Origin: JAUILH01 sp965230535
GTDB taxonomy: Bacteria; Bacteroidota; Bacteroidia; Flavobacteriales_D; JAUILH01
Direction of reading: 5' to 3'
DNA length: 64,000 bases
Assembly (NCBI GenBank): GCA_965230535.1
Contig: OZ246009.1
Span: forward strand, 1,302,001 to 1,366,000
The notes below the pieces were generated by a model. The model had not been told where the DNA came from. It searched no databases and saw nothing but the letters and a program-made list of their open reading frames with translations. Both the position numbers and the translations under genes were made by a program. Positions 27,482 through 36,175 of this stretch are shown here, in pieces. Position 1 is the first letter of the stretch; each line of letters starts with the position of its first letter.

Positions 27482-28698
27482 TATCGTCTTCTGTTGGCAA
27501 GCGGGAGGGGACTTTCTCCATTAAAAGGGTTAAATCGACTGATGGTTTTGGCCTCCATCCCTGAAGCACGCATAATCTTTCGATCTCCGAACCTGTCTCG
27601 AATCTTGTCCATTGCCTGATATAGCTTGATGCGCTCCTCAGAATCCTCAAACAAATTGATTTGATAACCACCGCCTACCAGGTGACTAAACCTAACTCCA
27701 ATGAGTCTTACGAGCAAGCGTTTGTTGTAGAGTTTATTAAACAGCTCCAGTACCAGGGGAATTAAATCATGGTCGGTGGCAGAGTAGGGGATTCTGCGTT
27801 GAAGGGTATAGGTATTGAAATCGGAATAACGGATTTTTACAGTGACACAGGCGGTCAGTTTTTCTCCTCTTCTCAATTGGAAAGCCAGATTTTCTGCCAT
27901 CGCAGTGAGTAAGCCTTTTAACTTGACAACATCAATGGTGTCTTTGTCGAAAGTTCGTTCCGTAGAGATAGATTTTCGTTCGTTATAAGGAACTACGGGA
28001 CTGTGGTCTATACCGTGTGCTTTCTTCCAGATAGAAATGCCGTTCTTTCCAAGGGCACTGTCCATCAGTTCAACGGGCATTTGCTGCAGGGTTTTGATTT
28101 GGCGGACACCCAGAGTTTTCAGAGTGTGGTAAGTTTTGGCTCCGACAGAAGGAATCTTCTTAACAGATAGAGGCGCCAAAAAGCCCTTTTCGTTGCCATA
28201 CTTAATCTGGATTTTATTGTTAGGCTTGGCTTCCCCCGTAGCAATTTTCGAAACAGTTTTATTTTGAGACAAGCCAAAGGACATAGGAAGTCCCGTTTCT
28301 TTCATGATGCGTTCCCGCAATTCTGTGGCAAATTTCATACAACCGTAAAAACGATCCATCCCCGATAAATCCATATAAAATTCGTCGATGGAAGTCTTCT
28401 CATAAACCGGAACAGTCTCCTTAATGATCTCTGTAACGTCATTAGAAAATTTACTGTACGTAGATGTATTTCCTTTGATGATGAGGGCTTCAGGACAAAG
28501 TTCTTTCGCCAGTCTCATGGGCATGGCAGAATGTACTCCAAATTTTCTGGCTTCATAGCTGCATGAGGCCACTACGCCTCTGTCTGTAGTGCCTCCAATT
28601 AAAATAGGTTTGCCGTTTAACCTGCTGTCTAATAAGCGTTCACAGGAGACGAAGAAGGTGTCCATGTCGATATGGACAATAGATTTGCTAGCTGCCAT
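27481..28698 (-). CDS. dinB: Y-family DNA polymerase IV
   Basis: 405 aa. Y-family features in order: HIDMDTFFVSCE (catalytic Asp11 and Asp13), YEARKFGVHSAMP, TSIDEFYMDLSG (catalytic Asp-Glu pair), the helix-hairpin-helix section KIPSVGAKTYHTLKTLGV and the little-finger domain. DinB copies past lesions and lowers fidelity. Pairing with a DnaE2-type gene replaces the imuA-imuB-dnaE2 cassettes of other phyla. It is the first gene of the pair, and a perfect palindrome stands 20 nt upstream of its start. The C-terminal residues (KTISRFNPFNGESPLP) lack an obvious clamp-binding peptide. Confidence 0.93.
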   Translation of the reverse strand: MAASKSIVHIDMDTFFVSCERLLDSRLNGKPILIGGTTDRGVVASCSYEARKFGVHSAMPMRLAKELCPEALIIKGNTSTYSKFSNDVTEIIKETVPVYEKTSIDEFYMDLSGMDRFYGCMKFATELRERIMKETGLPMSFGLSQNKTVSKIATGEAKPNNKIQIKYGNEKGFLAPLSVKKIPSVGAKTYHTLKTLGVRQIKTLQQMPVELMDSALGKNGISIWKKAHGIDHSPVVPYNERKSISTERTFDKDTIDVVKLKGLLTAMAENLAFQLRRGEKLTACVTVKIRYSDFNTYTLQRRIPYSATDHDLIPLVLELFNKLYNKRLLVRLIGVRFSHLVGGGYQINLFEDSEERIKLYQAMDKIRDRFGDRKIMRASGMEAKTISRFNPFNGESPLPLANRRR

Positions 28699-29003
28699 GT
28701 TGTAAAAGAAATGGATTAAGACGTAAAGGATTTACGTCTTCAAAAACTCTTTATAAAATTACGAGAGAACAGATCGCGATACAAGGTTTTTGGTAAATAG
28801 AGTTATTCACAATTCCGCTAAGTCAGGTTTTCCAAGGCTTAGGAAAAATTAACCTTTTTTAACTAGTCAGGAGAAGGCTGTTATTCTCAATCTGTTGAAT
28901 CTGGTTTAGACGCCAATTTTCCACTTGAGACTTATTTCAGATTTTAAAACGCAATTCAAGTGTATTATTTTCGTTGTAGGAATCAGAAATACTATTTGAA
29001 AAA
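28699..29003. other. Divergent intergenic region between dinB and a T9SS protein
   Basis: About 305 nt. The dinB side holds the palindrome described separately. On the plus side I see no exact -7/-33 pair; TATTATTTTCG near 28961-28971 is the nearest to TAnnTTTG. No open frame or RNA gene is recognisable in the rest. Confidence 0.6.
28718..28740. promoter_or_regulatory. Palindromic operator upstream of dinB-dnaE2
   Basis: AAGACGTAAA (28718-28727) and TTTACGTCTT (28731-28740) are exact reverse complements around GGA, with partial extension outwards (TTA... / ...CAA). It lies 20 nt upstream of the dinB ATG, where a repressor would control the pair. By position it is a candidate damage-response operator of this lineage. 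Confidence 0.7.
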
Positions 29004-31724
29004 GTGAAGTATAGGGGGTTTATACTGTTGATGATGGGCATTCTTTTTTCTGCTCACCTATCGCGGGCAGAAGGCATGAAAGGTACTGAGTTTTGGTTTG
29101 GGTTCATGGAAAATCAGCAAAGCTTTGCCGGAATAGAAGCCTACGTAGCCATCAATTCTGAAGTGAATACCAATGGCGTGGTTGAAATTCCCGGTGCCGG
29201 ATGGTCTCAAACTTTTACAGTAGCAGCCAATTCTTCTGTTCAAATTCAGTTGCCTTCAAATCTGGTTCATAACCTGGGGAACATGACAATTAGCAATAAA
29301 GGCGTGTATGTTGAAACTCAGGACTCAGTTTATTTATCCATCGTCAGTACAGCTCAGGGAAGTACAGATGCCTCAGCCATCACACCCGTATATGCTTTGG
29401 GCTACGATTATTTTGCGACGAGTTACATTGATGATCCCAATACGAATTGGGGCACACCGGAAGTACTGATTGTAGCCACAGAAGACAACACAACGGTTCG
29501 TGTGTCGCCTTCCGGAGCATTGTCCAATGGCACAACTGCTCCTTTTACAGTTAATTTGAATAAGGGACAATGCTATCAGATTCAATCTTACTGGGGGACT
29601 GGTGCTTCTCATAATGGAAACGATTTGTCGGGAACTCTGGTTGAATCCATTTGTAATTCTACCGGAATCAAACATCCCATTTCTGTTTTTTCGGGTGATA
29701 TGTGTTCCATTGTTGGAGGTGCCGGGTGCTCAGGATGCGATCATTTAATGGAACAACTACACGACTATCACACCTGGGGAAAGGATTTTGTAATCATTCC
29801 TCCAAGAGACAGAAATGACTATAAATTGAAAATAGTGGCCGCCTACAACGGAACGGTGGTTTCCGGAGGTGGATTTGCACCACAAACGCTTAATTCGGGA
29901 GATTATGTAGAACTGAATTTATCTGGTCAGAATTTTATCAGTGCAAGCTTGCCAGTCTCTGTGGCTCAAATTACATACGGACAAGGTTGTAGCTCAGGAT
30001 ATGGAGATCCAATGATGAGTTTTATTCCGCCTGTCACACACTTTAAAACAGATTGGTCTTACCAGTCTTTTGATGACCCTTCTGGTTTGTATCTCAACTA
30101 CCTCACGATTATAACCAATACTGCAAATACAGGAAATGTCATGCTGGACGGAGCTCCCGTTCCGGCCGGAGGCTTTTCTCCCAATGCAATTAACCCGAGC
30201 TATTCATGGATTACACTGCCAATGCCTATCGGAACCATTGCACACAGAGTCACGTCTTCCGGAGGTTTTATTGCTTTACCTCACGGATACACAGGAGCCG
30301 CATCTTATTATTTAAACTCAGGAATTAATGTGGAGCATCTTGAGCCTGATTTTGACATGTCTTATTTGATTGACACAACGAATTACCTTGATTTTGACGA
30401 TACCGTTTGTGCTTGCGAACCAGTACACTTTATTGCGGAGTATTACGATACCAGTGCAGTTTTGGATTGGGATTTTGGAGATGGCACTTCTGCTCAGGGA
30501 TTTAATGTAAGCCATACATATTCAAACGGCCACTATGATGTGGTTTTGACTTTGAAAGATGCCCAGGGATGTGCTTATGACACCTTGCTCAAACAAAATT
30601 TAGTAGTGATAAATTGTGACATTACTTTGTCATCTCTGGATACGCTTTGTATTGGAGAATCTGTAACGTTGACATCAAATGCTGGTTCTTCTTTTATGTG
30701 GAGTACGGGAGAAACAACATCTTCAATTACTGTGTCTCCAACTACCACAACAACCTATGGACTCCAAATAGATGGTGGAAGTGTGGCTATTTGCGATTCG
30801 GTTACAGTGTACGTGCATCCACCATTTAATATTGGTTTTAATGATACCATTCACTTCTGTGAAACGGATACAGTGACTTTAAATGGTCCTTCCGGAATGA
30901 ACAGTTATTTATGGAGTACAGGATCAAACCAGCCCAATATTGAAGCGAATACTGCCGGTCTGTATTGGTTGACAGTTGAAAATACGAACGGATGTTTTAC
31001 AACAGATTCTGTTGAATTGCTTGCTCAACTTACACCAAGTTGGAGTCTTGGACCGGATCTTGAAGCTTGCGAGGGGCAAATCATTCAATTGAGTGGTCCG
31101 GTTATTCCGGGAGCGCAGTATACCTGGTCGACACAAGAAGTGACTCAAAACATCAATGTAGATGAAACCGGAGATTATACCTTGATGGTTGAAGACGGGG
31201 TTTGTACTTCTGAAGACGTCATTAATGTCCAGTTTAACAAGCAGCCTGAAGCCAGTTTCCCAGCGACATTTTATTTGTGCGATAAACAGCTTGAGTTAAC
31301 GCCTTCTCCGGAAACCCTGGTGTCTTATGAATGGTCAACAGGAGAAAATACGCCTTCAATTGTGGTCACAGAATCCGGAACTTATTGGGTAGATATGGAC
31401 AACAATTGTGGTTCGGTAAGAGATGAGATAGAAGTCATTTTCGACTGTACATACAGCTTGTACATTCCTAATGCATTTTCTCCGAATGATGATGGTATCA
31501 ACGATTACTTTAAAGCTGAAGGTACCGGAATTGTTGAGTTCGAAATGAGAATTTTCGATCGATGGGGAGAGCAGGTTTTCTTATCTAACAACATCAATCA
31601 ATCCTGGGACGGCATGTACAAAGGACAGGCACCTAAGTTAGATGTGTATACCTGGGTAGTTCGCACAAAGGATGTGAGAGGCCGATTCCATGACCTAAAC
31701 GGACATGTGACCATTGTGAGGTAA
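29004..31724 (+). CDS. Large secreted protein with IgGFc-binding-like and PKD domains, type B T9SS sorting signal
   Basis: 906 aa, GTG start followed by a signal peptide (ending near HLSRAEG). Residues 20-440 resemble the IgGFc-binding N-terminal domain (KGTEFWFGFMENQQ, then the many paired strands of that region). Around 485-530 is a PKD domain (VLDWDFGDGTSAQGFNVSHTYSNGHYDVVL). Several Ig-like units with SYEWSTGENT-type motifs follow (at about 580, 640, 720 and 780). The C-terminus YIPNAFSPNDDGINDYF...FDRWGEQVF...W.G is the gliding-motility/CHU type B sorting domain. A surface adhesin or matrix protein is likely; no enzymatic site is seen. Confidence 0.87.
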   Translation: MKYRGFILLMMGILFSAHLSRAEGMKGTEFWFGFMENQQSFAGIEAYVAINSEVNTNGVVEIPGAGWSQTFTVAANSSVQIQLPSNLVHNLGNMTISNKGVYVETQDSVYLSIVSTAQGSTDASAITPVYALGYDYFATSYIDDPNTNWGTPEVLIVATEDNTTVRVSPSGALSNGTTAPFTVNLNKGQCYQIQSYWGTGASHNGNDLSGTLVESICNSTGIKHPISVFSGDMCSIVGGAGCSGCDHLMEQLHDYHTWGKDFVIIPPRDRNDYKLKIVAAYNGTVVSGGGFAPQTLNSGDYVELNLSGQNFISASLPVSVAQITYGQGCSSGYGDPMMSFIPPVTHFKTDWSYQSFDDPSGLYLNYLTIITNTANTGNVMLDGAPVPAGGFSPNAINPSYSWITLPMPIGTIAHRVTSSGGFIALPHGYTGAASYYLNSGINVEHLEPDFDMSYLIDTTNYLDFDDTVCACEPVHFIAEYYDTSAVLDWDFGDGTSAQGFNVSHTYSNGHYDVVLTLKDAQGCAYDTLLKQNLVVINCDITLSSLDTLCIGESVTLTSNAGSSFMWSTGETTSSITVSPTTTTTYGLQIDGGSVAICDSVTVYVHPPFNIGFNDTIHFCETDTVTLNGPSGMNSYLWSTGSNQPNIEANTAGLYWLTVENTNGCFTTDSVELLAQLTPSWSLGPDLEACEGQIIQLSGPVIPGAQYTWSTQEVTQNINVDETGDYTLMVEDGVCTSEDVINVQFNKQPEASFPATFYLCDKQLELTPSPETLVSYEWSTGENTPSIVVTESGTYWVDMDNNCGSVRDEIEVIFDCTYSLYIPNAFSPNDDGINDYFKAEGTGIVEFEMRIFDRWGEQVFLSNNINQSWDGMYKGQAPKLDVYTWVVRTKDVRGRFHDLNGHVTIVR

Positions 31725-31734
31725 TGGATTAAAA

Positions 31735-32613
31735 TTAGTCAACATACTCAAGAAATAGTTTACTCCCATTACCTTCTTTCGCCTTACGAATATCTTCAGT
31801 TGTGGGGTAATCTTCCGGAGCCCAATCATTGGGCCATGGCAGGAACCACATCCGGGCTTCAGATTCATCCCAGGATTCAGTTGGTTCTAAGCGCATATGT
31901 TGATTAGAATCGTCATCATACCAGAAGTAGAAATAAAATGGCCTTAGTTTTCCGCCAATGGTAAGTTCAACAATACTGTCTTTAAGGTTTTCAGCAGTCA
32001 GTACCCCATCATCAATAATTAAACTATCCGATATGTCGAAAGGAAAAAGATAATCCACGCCGGTTCCATCACCCCCGCTATCTCCATCAATCAAACGCCA
32101 TTTTCTGGAAAGTTGGGCATAGTTAATCTGGTCTTTCTTTAGTAGGGATACTAAATTGTCATCAAATTTATCCTGGAGAAGCATCAACTTCAAATACAAA
32201 TGGTCTTCCTCCATGTAAATCAACAGTGAATCATCATGTGCCTGAATTGGCATAGGCGCATAAGGCTGATCACCTTCTAAAAAAAGGTATTGGGTGTCTA
32301 TTCTGTAAGTCCCTTTATCAAAGAGTTCCATTGGAAAACTAAACCTAAAGAAGGAATCTTGGGTGAACACATAATCGGTTCGTCTTAACCATAGAAACTC
32401 CTGCATCTCTTTGGCAATATACTCACCACTGTCTGTTATTGATACAAAGCCTGGTGGTTCGAACAAAGTGCGCTCAGCCACATATTTCCAGTGCCCCTCA
32501 ATGTTTGGTGCAACATAGGTTTCTTCTTCAGAAGGCTTATCGTCTTTTTTGACATCAGATTGACAACTGCCAAGCAAACCTGTAGTCACAAATAATAGTA
32601 GAATTAATCGCAT
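31735..32613 (-). CDS. Lipoprotein, paralogue of the upstream gene
   Basis: 292 aa. The leader MRLILLLFVTTGLLGSC has a good lipobox (LGSC). The mature protein starts with an acidic, lysine-rich linker. The C-terminal half shares SGGDGTG.DYLFPFD, a D.L.IDD block, IGGKLRPFYF and LEPTESW with the protein encoded directly upstream, so the two arose by tandem duplication. No known family is recognised; repeated WKY and RKWRLIDGD phrases recall lipocalin-like beta structures. The start lies 2 nt after the stop of its paralogue, so the pair is co-transcribed. Confidence 0.75.
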   Translation of the reverse strand: MRLILLLFVTTGLLGSCQSDVKKDDKPSEEETYVAPNIEGHWKYVAERTLFEPPGFVSITDSGEYIAKEMQEFLWLRRTDYVFTQDSFFRFSFPMELFDKGTYRIDTQYLFLEGDQPYAPMPIQAHDDSLLIYMEEDHLYLKLMLLQDKFDDNLVSLLKKDQINYAQLSRKWRLIDGDSGGDGTGVDYLFPFDISDSLIIDDGVLTAENLKDSIVELTIGGKLRPFYFYFWYDDDSNQHMRLEPTESWDESEARMWFLPWPNDWAPEDYPTTEDIRKAKEGNGSKLFLEYVD

Positions 32614-32615
32614 AA

Positions 32616-33476
32616 TTAGTGAATGTATTCAAGGATCAAATCTTCTCCTTCCTGTTGTTTGTATTTGCGCTTGTCTTCTTCACTCATCAGCATAAATTCG
32701 GGTTCGTGTCCCCAATGAACTTTCCACATGCGAGCGTCAGATTTGTTCCATGATTCGGTAGGTTCAAGTGTGATGTGGTGGTGAAAATCTCTGTAAGTAG
32801 AGTGAAAATAGAATGGCCTTAGTTTTCCTCCGATATTAAGTTCAATAATGCCATCTTTGAGCTTGTCCGGACTCAGAGACGCCACATCAACAATGATACT
32901 ATCTGCCATGTCGAAAGGAAACAGATAGTCGGCTCCTGTACCATCACCGCCACTTTCAGCTCTTACCAAACGCCATTCTCCTGCGTAGCATTCTGGAGCT
33001 AACTTGTCGTTTTGGAGTTGTTTTATAATGGCCGGATCAAATTCAATTTTCTCATAGCTTCTTCTTCCTCCCTTGGTCAAAACTTTATCATCCTTAAACC
33101 AGACTTTCTTATCCAGAAACCAATCGTCAATATGGTAGGCAGAGACATGGCTTAATTGACATGGGTATTGCATTACCCAAAGGCTATCGCCTTCAAAATA
33201 CAAATGTTCGGGTATTCTGAAATCTTCAAACATGGCGTCCATGAACGGACCATTTTCACTGTCGTAGTGGACTCTGTAACCCCACGATTCCCAAAGACCT
33301 TGTAATTGAATTTTGTCTATGACTTTTACGGGACCTTTGCTCTGGTTCTCAGAAATTATAGCTTTTGCGGGATCCTTAGCCTGGCGATTAGAAATTATCT
33401 GAGCAGATAATGAGAAGCTACTCAATAAGCAAGCTAGTAAAACAATGAGTGAACGAAATATTATGTATCGGCGCAT
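32616..33476 (-). CDS. Exported protein, paralogue of the downstream lipoprotein
   Basis: About 286 aa. The signal peptide MRRYIIFRSLIVLLACLLSSFSLSAQ is of the standard kind, not a lipobox, so this copy is probably periplasmic while its sister is lipid-anchored. It shares with the sister the C-terminal block SGGDGTGADYLFPFD, IELNIGGKLRPFYF and LEPTESW. After the signal is a short imperfect repeat (NRQAKDPAKAIISENQ / SKGPVKVID). I chose the second ATG (33476) because the first (33485) only adds MET before the signal; both overlap the end of the small membrane protein gene. Confidence 0.7.
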   Translation of the reverse strand: MRRYIIFRSLIVLLACLLSSFSLSAQIISNRQAKDPAKAIISENQSKGPVKVIDKIQLQGLWESWGYRVHYDSENGPFMDAMFEDFRIPEHLYFEGDSLWVMQYPCQLSHVSAYHIDDWFLDKKVWFKDDKVLTKGGRRSYEKIEFDPAIIKQLQNDKLAPECYAGEWRLVRAESGGDGTGADYLFPFDMADSIIVDVASLSPDKLKDGIIELNIGGKLRPFYFHSTYRDFHHHITLEPTESWNKSDARMWKVHWGHEPEFMLMSEEDKRKYKQQEGEDLILEYIH

Positions 33477-33754
33477 AGTCTCCAAGATACAACAGCTAAT
33501 GCTAAAATGCTAATACCGGTTAAATTTGAGATGAAAAGATAAGTCCAGTTTTTGTCCTTAGGCTTATAATCAGAGATGTGTCCTACAAGACCAAATCCGT
33601 AAAAAGCGATCATCAATACCAATAGAAGATTGTATAGATTGATAAACAAACTCAGGTCACTTGCATCACTTTCATAGTAAATCCAGTAAAAAGTTGGAAT
33701 GGATAAAAGTATGGCCAGAATAAGCGGGAAAACCCAGCGAATTTTATTTTTCAT
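33461..33754 (-). CDS. Small membrane protein of unknown function
   Basis: 97 aa with three predicted membrane segments (WVFPLILAILLSIPTFYWIYY, LYNLLLVLMIAFYGFGLVG, YLFISNLTGISILALAVV). No family is recognised. Its ATG overlaps the stop of the desaturase gene by one base (TAATG), and its end overlaps the next gene, so it belongs to one transcription unit with the desaturase and the two paralogous exported proteins. Confidence 0.7.
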   Translation of the reverse strand: MKNKIRWVFPLILAILLSIPTFYWIYYESDASDLSLFINLYNLLLVLMIAFYGFGLVGHISDYKPKDKNWTYLFISNLTGISILALAVVSWRLCADT

Positions 33755-34854
33755 TACGCCCTTCCTAATGTTTTAAGCATTCTAAAATGAGATCCAATAG
33801 CAGAGAAAAAGGTTTTGGACTCGTGGTAGGGTAGTTTGTATTCTTTAGAGCATTCTTTAACGATCTTGGATAACTCTTTGTAATGAATGTGGCTGATGTT
33901 TGGGAATAAATGGTGCTCGATTTGATAATTGAGTCCACCTGCAAACCAACTAAACCACCTGCTGTTCATGGCAAAATTTGCTGTGGTACGCATTTGATGA
34001 GCCAGCCATTCGTCTTCAATTTCACCGTTTTCGGTTGGTTCCGGATGCTCGGTATCTTCAATTACGTGAGCAGATTGGAAGACCAGTGAAAGCAGCATTC
34101 CGGCTACAAAGTGCATGGTAAAAAAGCCAATGAGCCACTGTCCGAATGTGATGTCCATGACCAACATAGGAAGCACAAGAATGTAGCTATAGTAGAAAAT
34201 TTTGATGGCTGAGATTGACAACATTTGTTTTCCAATGGTAGAGCCATGCTCTTCAACCAATCCCTGTTTGTGATACAACAATACCTGAGCATGGTCTTTA
34301 TGAAGTGCCCAAACAAAAGTCATCATACCATAAAAAATCGGGGAGTAGATGTGTTGAAAACGGTGCCACCATTTTCTCTCTGCACTGGGACTGAATCGCA
34401 TAATCGGACCTGGCATCACATCACTGTCGTGCTCATATACATTGGTATAACTATGGTGCAAAACGTTGTGTTGCAGGTGCCAACTGAAGGGACTTCCACC
34501 CATAAGTACCAGAGATTTTCCGGCCAGTTTATTCACCCATCCTTTTTTTGCGTAGGTGCCATGGACAGCATCATGCATGATATTGAGTCCAATTCCTGCT
34601 TTGGAAATACCCATTAAGACGGCCAGCCCAAGGCATACCCATAGGTTTAGATCCATGGTAAGCATTAATATGAAAGGCAGGCAATAGGCTGTAAGCCAAA
34701 CAATGGCTTTGATGTAAACTTTCCAATTGCCGTGTTTCTTGAGTTTATTTTCTTTGAAATAGGCTTGAACGCGCTTTCTCAGATCTGCACTAAATCCTGG
34801 ATTAGTGGGCCTTTTGAATGTTACTAGCGGATCGCCTGTTGTACTGGTGCTCAT
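33754..34854 (-). CDS. Membrane fatty-acid desaturase
   Basis: 366 aa. The three histidine boxes of membrane desaturases are present: H94-DAV-H98, H129-NVL-HH (133-134) and QIEHH (311-315). The last, with Q before IEHH, is typical of front-end (delta-5/delta-6, linoleoyl-CoA type) desaturases. Hydrophobic pairs surround the boxes (46-70, 72-92, 213-234, 238-262). The enzyme inserts a double bond into acyl chains using two irons and an electron donor; there is no fused cytochrome b5 domain. It is the first gene of a unit with the small membrane protein. Confidence 0.92.
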   Translation of the reverse strand: MSTSTTGDPLVTFKRPTNPGFSADLRKRVQAYFKENKLKKHGNWKVYIKAIVWLTAYCLPFILMLTMDLNLWVCLGLAVLMGISKAGIGLNIMHDAVHGTYAKKGWVNKLAGKSLVLMGGSPFSWHLQHNVLHHSYTNVYEHDSDVMPGPIMRFSPSAERKWWHRFQHIYSPIFYGMMTFVWALHKDHAQVLLYHKQGLVEEHGSTIGKQMLSISAIKIFYYSYILVLPMLVMDITFGQWLIGFFTMHFVAGMLLSLVFQSAHVIEDTEHPEPTENGEIEDEWLAHQMRTTANFAMNSRWFSWFAGGLNYQIEHHLFPNISHIHYKELSKIVKECSKEYKLPYHESKTFFSAIGSHFRMLKTLGRA

Positions 34855-34988
34855 TGTTGTTTGTTGTATGCAATGCTATATATCCTTCCGGCCGAGCAGT
34901 GTTTTTAAAACTATGCTTTGGTCAACAAACATAGAGAGGTAAGACCAGAAGTTGGTCCAAAGGTACGAAATATTGAGGATGGGATGAT

Positions 34989-35363
34989 TTACTTAATCTC
35001 AATTCCCGCTCCGCCAATCACTTTCCATGTGGAATCGAAACGTTTCCAGTTTCTTAGGTATTTGAATTTTCCATTTATCGGATGACCAGCATAGCTGCCT
35101 TTTAAATCGACTAAAACAGATGTAATGGCATTGTCACCAATAACACTCACCTCAAGTTCACTTGAAGCAAGGTCGTCAATTTTCAAAATCCCGGATTTCA
35201 TGTTTTCAAGATCAGCTTCTTTGGTAACGGTTTGTCCGGTTGGAATTACAAACAACAAATCATCATGAAGCAATTCATCTACTACCTCAACGTTTCCGTT
35301 TTTCATGGCGTTTAAGAGCCTTTCTTCGTGTTCTTTTATGCTTACTACATCACTTGCGTTCAT
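34989..35363 (-). CDS. NTF2-like (DUF4440/SnoaL-type) protein
   Basis: 124 aa. The pattern of an N-terminal helix (EHEERLLNAMKNGNVEVVDELLHDDLLFVIPTG), a strand with the phrase VIGDNAITSVLVDLKG, and the end YLRNWKRFDSTWKVIGGAGIEI is that of the NTF2-like DUF4440 fold. Members include small enzymes and binding proteins; no catalytic residues can be named here. It may be the last gene of the run of small proteins starting at 36172; 12 nt separate it from the DUF1801 gene. Confidence 0.82.
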   Translation of the reverse strand: MNASDVVSIKEHEERLLNAMKNGNVEVVDELLHDDLLFVIPTGQTVTKEADLENMKSGILKIDDLASSELEVSVIGDNAITSVLVDLKGSYAGHPINGKFKYLRNWKRFDSTWKVIGGAGIEIK

Positions 35364-35375
35364 CTAAATCAAATT

Positions 35376-35789
35376 TTAATGCCATTTATTGTTTTTGCTC
35401 TTCGAGATCAATTGCTTCAAAACATCTAAATCTACGTCCTTTAACTTGTTGATGTATAAACATCCTTTTCCCCATTTGCATTTCCCAAGTTCTTTCAGGA
35501 GTGCTTTTTCCTGACTGATGTCCATGGTCAAATACACGGTCAATTTGGTTTTTCTTGCGGCAAACCCCATATTGAACCATTCAAACTCTTCTTTTCCTCC
35601 CTTTCGCGTATAAGTGTACTTTCCAAAACCTATGAGGAAATTATCACCCCAGACTTTGGGTTCAATTCCGGTTATTTCCTGCATCATATTCAAAAGAGTC
35701 TTGGCATCTTCTTTTTTTGATTTGTTGTCTATGTTCTCAATAAACTCCGCAACACTTTTATTGGTCTCTTTGGTAACTAGTCCTGCCAT
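35376..35789 (-). CDS. DUF1801 domain protein
   Basis: 137 aa. The helix VAEFIENIDNKSKKEDAKTLLNMM, the phrase PKVWGDNFLIGFGKYTYTRKGG, and WFNMGFAARKTKLTVYL fit DUF1801 (iron-chaperone/YdhG-like alpha-beta fold). The function is unknown. It lies between the GNAT and NTF2-like genes with spacers of 2 and 12 nt, so co-transcription is likely. Confidence 0.85.
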   Translation of the reverse strand: MAGLVTKETNKSVAEFIENIDNKSKKEDAKTLLNMMQEITGIEPKVWGDNFLIGFGKYTYTRKGGKEEFEWFNMGFAARKTKLTVYLTMDISQEKALLKELGKCKWGKGCLYINKLKDVDLDVLKQLISKSKNNKWH

Positions 35790-35791
35790 GC

Positions 35792-36172
35792 TTAACTTAT
35801 TTTGAAGATGGAACCTTCCTTTTCAAATCCCTGCTTTTCGTAGTATTCATCTACATCTGACATCACATAAGTATCCTGTCCCGGATGATCTGTAGCAACG
35901 CGATTAAGCAATTGTTTCCCTATTGAATGTCCACGGAAGTTTTGATCCACCAGTAAATCCACAACCCAGATGTATAAACCAGAATCGTTGATTGAACGAA
36001 TGTAGCCGCACAATTCTCCATTGGCATAAGAAACATAGGTGATGGTTTGCTTTAAGGAGTCCTGATACACTGGTTTTAGGTAATCGCCCCATTCTTCACC
36101 TTCTGACTTGATGACGTTTAAGAGTTTTTCGTAATCTCTCTCCGGATCGTATTTTCTGATCTCAATAAGCAT
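35792..36172 (-). CDS. GNAT-family N-acetyltransferase
   Basis: 126 aa. It has the GNAT core: N-terminal IRKYDPERDYEKLLNVI, strands YVSYANGELCGYIRSI and YIWVVDLLVD, and motif A, NFRGHSIGKQLL, whose G..IG.. loop binds the acetyl-CoA pyrophosphate. The C-terminus YEKQGFEKEGSIFKI is typical. The substrate is unknown. It is 2 nt from the DUF1801 gene and 3 nt from the exported protein gene upstream. Confidence 0.9.
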   Translation of the reverse strand: MLIEIRKYDPERDYEKLLNVIKSEGEEWGDYLKPVYQDSLKQTITYVSYANGELCGYIRSINDSGLYIWVVDLLVDQNFRGHSIGKQLLNRVATDHPGQDTYVMSDVDEYYEKQGFEKEGSIFKIS

Positions 36173-36175
36173 GTC

